A DNA stretch of 6,233 bases from CAVPGH01 sp046726955 (GTDB lineage: Bacteria > Acidobacteriota > Vicinamibacteria > Fen-336), in NCBI GenBank assembly GCA_046726955.1, contig JBKPBQ010000139.1:1-6233 (forward strand). The letters are read 5' to 3'. The notes beneath the pieces are model-generated. The model saw only the letters and a list, made by a program, of their open reading frames with translations. It had not been told where the DNA came from and made no database searches. Both the position numbers and the translations under genes were made by a program. Each line of letters starts with the position of its first letter. Within the stretch, counting starts at the first letter, position 1. Shown here in pieces: positions 1-6,233 of the stretch.

Positions 1-8
1 TGGTCGCA

Positions 9-59
9 CCCCCCAGACCCCCCGCTCGCTTCGCCCGAGTGAATCGGGCTGCGCTCGCC
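9..59. repeat. C-tract and palindrome element upstream of the act operon
   Basis: Two runs of six C (9-14 and 18-23) are separated by AGA, so the other strand reads G6-TCT-G6. They are followed by CGCTCGCT (23-30), a perfect 6-bp stem (GCCCGA at 33-38 with TCGGGC at 44-49, loop of 5 nt) and a further GCGCTCGCC (51-59). No open frame of any quality covers it. The composition resembles the dispersed GC-rich intergenic repeats seen in several high-GC genomes, but only one copy lies here, so repeat status is inferred. No T-run follows the stem, so it is not a typical intrinsic terminator. It could be the 3' trailer of an upstream gene outside the window. Confidence 0.4.
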
Positions 60-85
60 ACTGTTGCATGTTGCTCCGCATTTTG

Positions 86-115
86 TTGACGTCCGCGAAT
101 CGCCATTAGTAGGCT
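86..115 (+). promoter_or_regulatory. possible sigma70-type promoter of the act operon
   Basis: TTGACG (86-91) matches five of six bases of the -35 consensus. After an 18-bp spacer comes TAGGCT (110-115), which has the T, A and final T of the -10 consensus. This is the only clearly AT-richer stretch upstream of the first gene (about 64-110). A start near 121-123 would give a leader of roughly 65 nt before actA. The -10 match is weak and no operator is recognisable. Confidence 0.35.
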
Positions 116-157
116 TGGGCCCGCCGAAAGTTCCGACGCACGCTCGTGTCTCGGTTC

Positions 158-172
158 AGGAGGCAGCGAGGA
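158..172 (+). promoter_or_regulatory. ribosome-binding candidates for actA
   Basis: AGGAGG (158-163) is a perfect Shine-Dalgarno core, but it ends 22 nt before the actA ATG at 186, which is too far for normal use. A second, weaker GAGGA (168-172) ends 13 nt before the ATG and is the likelier site. No ATG, GTG or TTG in the actA frame lies closer to the stronger core. Confidence 0.45.
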
Positions 173-185
173 TCGCTGCTGCGTC

Positions 186-836
186 ATGTCCCAGATCTTC
201 CACCGCAGCACGAACACCCTCTCCAAGGTGAGCATCTTCGGCGCGCTCTTCGTCGCAGGGGCGGGGCTGTGGGTGACGCTGGAGGTGAACCGCTCGCCCT
301 ACGTGACCCGCGCCTTCGAGGCGCGCGAGCAGCCCGTCCCTTTCAGCCACGCGCACCACGTGGGGGGGATGGGCATCGACTGCCGCTACTGCCACACCTC
401 CGTGGACAAGGCGGCCTTCGCGGGCATCCCTCCCACCAAGACCTGCATGAACTGCCACGCCCAGGTGTGGAACCAGAGCCCCACGCTCGAGCCCGTGCGC
501 GCGAGCTTCCGTAACGACACCTCGATCGAGTGGACGCGGGTGCACGACCTGCCGGGCTTCGCTTACTTCAACCACAGCGCCCACGTGAACAAGGGCATCG
601 GCTGCTCGACCTGCCACGGCCGCGTAGACAAGATGCCGCTCACCTGGCAGGAGAAATCGCTCCAGATGGAGTGGTGCCTGGAGTGCCATCGCCAGCCCGA
701 GAAGTTCGTGCGGCCGAAGTCCGAGGTCTACAACATCGCCTACGAACCCCCGGCGGACCAGCTCACCCTGGGACGGCAGCTGGTCGAGGAGTACGGAATC
801 AGGACGCGTACCAGCTGCTCCGCGTGCCACCGATGA
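186..836 (+). CDS. actA: ActA, membrane-anchored pentaheme cytochrome c of alternative complex III
   Basis: This 216-residue protein is the multiheme electron-transfer subunit of alternative complex III. It takes electrons from the ActB iron-sulfur clusters on the periplasmic side and passes them toward ActE or a terminal acceptor. Five CxxCH motifs are visible, starting at C66, C87, C140, C164 and C211, the last almost at the C-terminus. Further histidines (H55, H57, H58, H120, H130, H133) could supply distal ligands. A single hydrophobic segment at about residues 14-34 is an uncleaved anchor or signal, leaving the heme domain outside. Length and motif order fit the ActA cytochrome c3-like family. 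The ATG at 186 puts this helix at the normal distance from the N-terminus; the ribosome-binding site is poorly spaced. The stop overlaps the actB start by 4 nt (ATGA). Identification rests on the five hemes, the anchor and the complete act context. Confidence 0.95.
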   Translation: MSQIFHRSTNTLSKVSIFGALFVAGAGLWVTLEVNRSPYVTRAFEAREQPVPFSHAHHVGGMGIDCRYCHTSVDKAAFAGIPPTKTCMNCHAQVWNQSPTLEPVRASFRNDTSIEWTRVHDLPGFAYFNHSAHVNKGIGCSTCHGRVDKMPLTWQEKSLQMEWCLECHRQPEKFVRPKSEVYNIAYEPPADQLTLGRQLVEEYGIRTRTSCSACHR

Positions 837-3800
837 GCGAGGACCGCTACACCCCGGTCGAGCTCGCCGGAGTGCGCCGCCGCCTCGATGGGGTGAACGG
901 CCGGCGCTACTGGAAGAGCCTGGAGGAGCTCGCGGAGAGTCCGGGCTTCCTCGAGTTCCTGCACCGCGAGTTTCCGGAGCAGGCTTCGTCCTTCGACGAT
1001 CCCAAGGGGCGGCGGGAGTTCATGACGCTCATGGGCGCCTCGCTCGCCCTCGCCGGTCTCACCGCCTGCACGAAGCAGCCGTCCGAGCGGATCTTCCCCT
1101 ACGTGAAGCAGCCGGAGGACGTAGTCCCGGGCCGCCCGCTCTTCTTCGCGAGCGCGCTCGGCCACGACGGCTACGCGCGCGGCGTGCTCGTGGAGAGCCA
1201 CGAGGGCCGGCCCACGAAGGTCGAAGGCAATCCCGACCACCCGGTGTCGCAGGGAGGCACCGACGTCTTCGGGCAGGCCGCGATCCTCGGTCTCTACGAT
1301 CCGGATCGCTCGCAGACGGTGAAGTTCTTCGGGGAGGTCCGCACGCCCAGCCAGTTCCGGGAAGCGCTGCGGGAGGCCCTCGCGAGGCAGCGTGAGAAAA
1401 AGGGCGCGGGTCTCCGCCTCCTCACGGGAACGGTGACGTCGCCCACCCTCGCCGCGCAGATCGCGTCGCTCCTCGAGGAGATGCCCGCCGCGCGGTGGCA
1501 CGCCTGGGAGCCGGTGGGACGGGAGAACACGCGAGCGGGATCGGCCCTCGCCTTCGGCGAACCGGCGGACGCGCAGTACCGGCTGGACCAGGCGAACGTC
1601 GTGCTCAGCCTGGAAGCGGACTTCGTGGGCAGCGGCCCGGCGAACCTCCGCCTCATCCGCGAGTACGCGAAGCGGAGGAAGGTCACGGGCGAGAGGGCGG
1701 AGATGAACCGTCTTTACGTGGTGGAAGGCTCGCCCTCGCTCACGGGCGCCGTGGCTGACCACCGTCTCTCGCTCCGCTCGAGCCAGATCGAAGGCTTCGC
1801 GCGCGCCGTGGCCGCAGGACTCGGCCTCGCCGTCGAGGGCGGGACGAAGGACCACGCGGACTGGATCGGTCCCCTCGTCCAGGACCTCAAGACGGCGGGC
1901 TCCAAGGCGCTCGTGATGGCGGGCGAGTCGCAGCCCGCCGCCGTCCACGCCCTCGCCCACGCGATGAACGACCGCCTGGGAGCGGCGGGGACGACGGTCG
2001 TGTTCACGGCGCCCGTGGACGCGGAGACCGCGGCCAGGGCGGGATCGCTGCGCGACCTCGTGGCCGACGCGGAGGCGGGCAGGGTGGAGATGCTCGTCAT
2101 CCTCGGCGGCAATCCCGCCTATGCCGCTCCCGCCGACCTTTCCTTCGCGGACCTCCTCGCCGGCGATAAGATCCGGCTGCGCGTCCACCTGGGGCTCTAC
2201 GAGGACGAGACCGCGGAGCGCTGCCAGTGGCACGTGCCCGAGGCGCATCCCCTCGAGGCCTGGAGCGACGCCCGCGCCGCCGACGGCACCGTCTCGATCG
2301 TGCAGCCGCTCATCGCGCCGCTCTACGGCGGGATGTCCGCGCACGAGGTCCTGGCCGCCTGCACGAGCCGCCCCGACCGCAACGGCTACGACATCGTGCG
2401 CGACTACTGGAAGCGGAAGCTCGGGGAGGCGGGCTTCGACAAGCGCTGGCAGCGGGCGCTCCACGATGGCGTCGTGGCCGAGACGGCCCTCCCCGCCCGC
2501 TCTCCTTTAATAAGGATGGGCGACTGGGCCAAGACCCCGCCCGCCGCGAGCGACGAGTCCCTGGAGATCGTCTTCCGGCCGGACCCCTCGGTGTGGGACG
2601 GCCGCTTCGCGAACAACGGCTGGCTGCAGGAGCTGCCGCGTCCCCTGACCAAGATCACGTGGGACAACGCGATCGTCATGGGCCCCGCGATGGCCCAGCG
2701 GCTGGGCATCGCCGTCGAGGAGACGGCGCAGGGACACCTCACGGAGATCGTGGAGCTCAAGTACCAGCTGCGGAGCGTGCAGGGACCGGCCTGGGTCCTT
2801 CCCGGACACCCCGACGGCGCGGTCACGATCCACCTCGGCCAGGGCCGCACGCGCGCGGGACGCGTGGGCACCGGCGTGGGCTTCAGCGCCTATGCCTTGC
2901 GCACGACCGAGGCGCCCTGGTTCGCCACGGGGGCGCAGATCGCGAAGACGGGCACGACCATGAAGGTCGCGTGTACCCAGGACCACTGGACGATCGACAT
3001 GACGCCGCACAAGGCGGCGGAGAGGCGCCACGTCATCCGCGCCGCTACCGCCGCGGAGTACAACGAGAACTCGCACGTCTTCCACGCGATGGGCCACGAC
3101 CCGGCGGCCGGGCTCTCCCTCTATCCCCCGCAGCACAAGTACGAGGGACACGCCTGGGCGATGGCGATCGATCTCAACTCCTGCGTGGGCTGCAACGCCT
3201 GCGTGACTGCCTGCGTCTCCGAGAACAACATCCCCGTCGTGGGGAAGGACCAGGTGGGGCGCGGCCGCGAGATGCACTGGATCCGGATCGACCGCTACTA
3301 CGAAGGGCCGGCGGAGAGCCCGGAGACCTTCCACCAGCCCGTCACCTGCATGCAGTGCGAGAACGCGCCCTGCGAGGTCGTCTGCCCCGTCGCCGCCACC
3401 GTGCACAGTGACGAGGGGCTCAACGACATGGTCTACAACCGGTGCGTTGGCACCCGCTACTGCTCGAACAATTGCCCCTACAAGGTCCGGCGCTTCAACT
3501 TCTACCTGTACCAGGACTGGACGACGCCCTCGCTCAAGATGATGCGCAACCCGGACGTGACGGTGCGCAGCCGCGGGGTGATGGAGAAGTGCACGTACTG
3601 CGTGCAGCGCATCAACCGCGCGCGCACCGACGCCCGCAACGAGGGCCGGGACATCAAGGACGGCGAGATCCAGACCGCCTGTCAGGCCGCGTGTCCCGCG
3701 GAGGCGATCGTCTTCGGCGACCAGAACGACCCCGAGAGCCGCGTGTCGAAGCTCAAGGCGAGCATGCGCAACTACGGCCTTCTCACCGAGCTCCAGACGC

Positions 3801-3875
3801 GGCCGCGGACGACCTACCTCGCCGCCGTCCGCAACCCCAACCCCGACATGCCTCGTCGCGGCGGAGAGCCGAGCC

Positions 3876-3883
<8 letters not shown>
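833..3883 (+). CDS. actB: ActB, Tat-targeted molybdopterin-like and four-cluster iron-sulfur subunit of alternative complex III
   Basis: This 1016-residue fused ActB1-ActB2 protein carries electrons from quinol oxidation at ActC to the ActA hemes in the periplasm. The N-terminus has about 59 charged residues, then a twin-arginine motif (R60-R61-E-F-M), a hydrophobic stretch and a lipobox-like LTAC ending at C79. This is the extended Tat arrangement known for the family. Residues about 85-760 form a molybdopterin-oxidoreductase-like domain, which in characterised ACIII binds no molybdenum cofactor. Residues about 770-990 form a ferredoxin-like domain with four cysteine groups: C784/C787/C790/C794; C839/C842/C847/C851; C871/C877/C881, with T874 where a fourth cysteine would be; and C920/C923/C950/C954. 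This predicts three 4Fe-4S clusters and one 3Fe-4S cluster. The ATG at 833 overlaps the actA stop and has no Shine-Dalgarno sequence. The open frame extends upstream to 530, but that part is antisense-free shadow of actA in another frame and is excluded. Confidence 0.97.
3863..3866 (+). promoter_or_regulatory. ribosome-binding site of actC
   Basis: GGAG lies 9 nt before the ATG at 3876, inside the last codons of actB. It supports this start, which overlaps the actB end by 8 nt. Confidence 0.6.
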
Positions 3884-5263
<1,380 letters not shown>

Positions 5264-5267
<4 letters not shown>

Positions 5268-5806
5268 TCCCGGCCGCGCCCCGGCTCTACGGCCTGCTCG
5301 CGGAGTTTCACTCGCCGCACGAGGTGGTGGAGGCGGCGAAGCGCGTGCGCGAGGCGGGCTACAGGAACGTCGACGGCTACACGCCGTACCCGATCGAGGA
5401 GCTGTCGGAGGCCCTCCATTTCCACAAGTCGCCTCTGCCCATGCTCGTCCTCGCGGGCGGGATCCTCGGGCTCGTCGCGGGCTGGGGCCTCGAGTACTGG
5501 TCCGCGGTCATCGAGTACCCGATGAACATCGGGGGCCGGCCCTTCAACTCCTGGCCCTCGTTCATCCCTCCGGCCTTCGAGACCACGATCCTGTTCGCCG
5601 CCGGGGCCGCCGTCTTCGGCATGCTGGCCCTGAACGGCCTGCCCCAGCCCTACCATCCCGTGTTCAACGTGCCCGACTTCGCGCTCGCCTCGCGCGACCG
5701 GTTCTTCATCGGCATCGAGGCCCGCGACCCGAAGTTCGACCTCGAGAAGACGAAGGCCTTTTTGAAGAGCCTCGGCGCAGACAGCGTGTCCGAGGTCGAA
5801 CCGTGA
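5264..5806 (+). CDS. actD: ActD, two-helix membrane subunit of alternative complex III (DUF3341 family)
   Basis: This 180-residue protein matches the ActD (DUF3341) subunit. It stabilises the membrane arm of ACIII beside ActC and carries no cofactor. An N-terminal soluble part (residues 1-56) contains the family-like LYGLLAEF and the Y-x-x-x-x-x-Y-T-P-Y-P-I-E-E-L pattern, resembling a small ferredoxin-like or ACT-like fold. Two helices follow at about 58-80 and 104-125, joined by a loop with conserved-looking YPMNIGGRP and SWPSFIPPAFE stretches. The C-terminal tail (about 126-180) is soluble and ends with a helix rich in lysine and glutamate. The GTG start is backed by a perfect AGGAGG and overlaps the actC stop (GTGA). 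Its stop overlaps the proposed GTG of actE in the same way. The larger open frame starting at 4010 is a shadow of actC joined to actD. Family membership is recognised from motifs and context; the role is family knowledge. Confidence 0.93.
5792..5796 (+). promoter_or_regulatory. ribosome-binding site supporting the GTG start of actE
   Basis: GAGGT is complementary to the 16S rRNA 3' end and ends 6 nt before the GTG at 5803. It is the only good site upstream of a usable start codon in the actE frame, which supports the long N-terminus of the protein. Confidence 0.5.
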
Positions 5807-6233
5807 GCTCCGGACGAGGCGCCGGCTGGGCGCTCGGGTCGCCCTTCGCGCGCTCCGGCCTGATCGCTCGCGCTCGCTCGGCCGGCGCGAGCGATATCGG
5901 CATTCACCGTACAGTCGCGCGCTACCGGGCGACGCCTCGCACCCTGCGCCGCCTCGCTGGCGCCTCGCTGTTGCTTCCCGCTCTCGCGCTCGTCGGCTGC
6001 CGGCAGGACATGCACGACCAGCCGAAGCTGAAGCCGCTCGCGGAGAGCGATTTCTTCCCGGACCACCGCGGAGCGCGGCCACGGGTGCCGGGCACGGTGG
6101 CGCGCGGCCACCTGCGCGAGGACGATGCGCTCAACACGGGGAAGGTGAACGGGGCCCCCGTGGAGACACTTCCCGTTCCCCTGACCGAGGAGCTCGTCCG
6201 CCGCGGACGCGAGCGCTTCGAGACGTTCTGCTC
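5803..6233 (+). CDS. actE: ActE, lipoprotein monoheme cytochrome c of alternative complex III (3' end outside window)
   Basis: ActE is a periplasmic lipid-anchored cytochrome c that accepts electrons within ACIII or hands them on to the oxidase. The visible 143 codons contain a hydrophobic segment (51-65) ending in a lipobox, L-V-G-C66, then the ActE hallmark CRQDMHDQPK, a SDFF motif (82-85), the conserved GTVARGHLRED (97-107), and RGRERFETFC. C143, the last complete codon, should be the first cysteine of the CxxCH heme motif, which lies past the edge. The frame has no stop back to GTG 5803, which overlaps the actD stop and has a GAGGT site. This start places about 50 residues before the signal core, far more than the roughly 20 usual for a lipoprotein. 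No ATG, GTG or TTG lies between 5803 and the hydrophobic core; only CTG (5944) or ATT (5902) could serve. The gene identity is firm; the start is uncertain. Confidence 0.88.
   Translation, partial: MSSGRGAGWALGSPFARSGLIARARSAGASDIGIHRTVARYRATPRTLRRLAGASLLLPALALVGCRQDMHDQPKLKPLAESDFFPDHRGARPRVPGTVARGHLREDDALNTGKVNGAPVETLPVPLTEELVRRGRERFETFC
5863..5895. repeat. perfect 11-bp inverted repeat at the 5' end of actE
   Basis: ATCGCTCGCGC (5863-5873) is exactly complementary to GCGCGAGCGAT (5885-5895), with an 11-nt loop that itself contains the palindrome CGGCCG. The RNA would form a very stable hairpin about 60 nt after the proposed actE start. No T-run follows, so it is not a classical terminator. 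It may be a palindromic repeat element, a processing or regulatory hairpin between actD and actE, or simply coding sequence for residues 21-31 of ActE. Confidence 0.6.

Noticed and set aside
1..42. 3' end of an upstream gene in frame 1 (stop TGA at 40-42)
   Set aside because: Only 13 codons are visible and they read as translated repeat-like sequence; there is not enough to support a gene.
33..49. Stem GCCCGA/TCGGGC as an intrinsic terminator
   Set aside because: The stem is short and no T-run follows on either strand.
530..832. Upstream continuation of the actB open frame (101 extra codons)
   Set aside because: It lies inside actA in a different frame. The protein it would encode is low-complexity Arg/Pro-rich, while the family N-terminus starts at ATG 833.
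740..2464. Long minus-strand open frame opposite actB
   Set aside because: It is rich in Arg, Val, His, Leu and Glu with no domain or motif, as expected antisense to a high-GC gene; actB on the + strand has clear motifs.
2227..3411. Second + strand open frame inside actB (394 codons)
   Set aside because: Arg/Gly/Pro-rich shadow without motifs, fully inside actB.
5863..5897. Inverted repeat as an intrinsic terminator ending the act transcript
   Set aside because: No T-run follows, and actE continues in frame past it with a GTG start overlapping actD.

Overview
The window holds the 5' part of an operon for alternative complex III (ACIII, the Act complex). ACIII is the quinol:electron-acceptor oxidoreductase that replaces the cytochrome bc1 complex in many bacteria. 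All genes lie on the + strand in the order actA-actB-actC-actD-actE. The first four are complete and actE runs off the right edge. The DNA is strongly GC-rich with GC-rich third codon positions. This, the canonical act gene order and the fused ActB1-ActB2 form fit a high-GC Gram-negative bacterium, for example Myxococcota or another 'deltaproteobacterial' or environmental phylum. That placement is inference; nothing in the window fixes the taxon.

Layout. Positions 1-185 are non-coding. They hold a C-tract and palindrome element (about 9-59), the most AT-rich stretch of the window with a possible sigma70-type promoter (86-115), and purine-rich ribosome-binding candidates. Then come actA (186-836, pentaheme cytochrome c with one membrane helix), actB (833-3883, Tat-targeted molybdopterin-like domain fused to a four-cluster ferredoxin domain), actC (3876-5267, ten-helix NrfD-like quinol-binding subunit), actD (5264-5806, two-helix DUF3341-type subunit) and actE (5803 to beyond 6233, lipoprotein monoheme cytochrome c, cut at the first cysteine of its heme motif).

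How they work together (family knowledge). Quinol is oxidised at ActC in the membrane. Electrons pass through the iron-sulfur clusters of ActB on the periplasmic face, then through the hemes of ActA and ActE to a soluble carrier or directly to a terminal oxidase. ActD, with ActC and the expected downstream ActF, forms the membrane part. Every junction overlaps: 4 nt at actA/actB, 8 nt at actB/actC, 4 nt at actC/actD and 4 nt at actD/actE. The genes are therefore almost certainly one transcript with coupled translation.

No mobile element gene, CRISPR array, tRNA or rRNA was seen. The system is known rather than undescribed. The points most worth a second look are the unusual 5' end of actE, where about 45 extra codons contain a perfect 11-bp inverted repeat, the repeat-like element before the operon, and the missing ribosome-binding site of actB.
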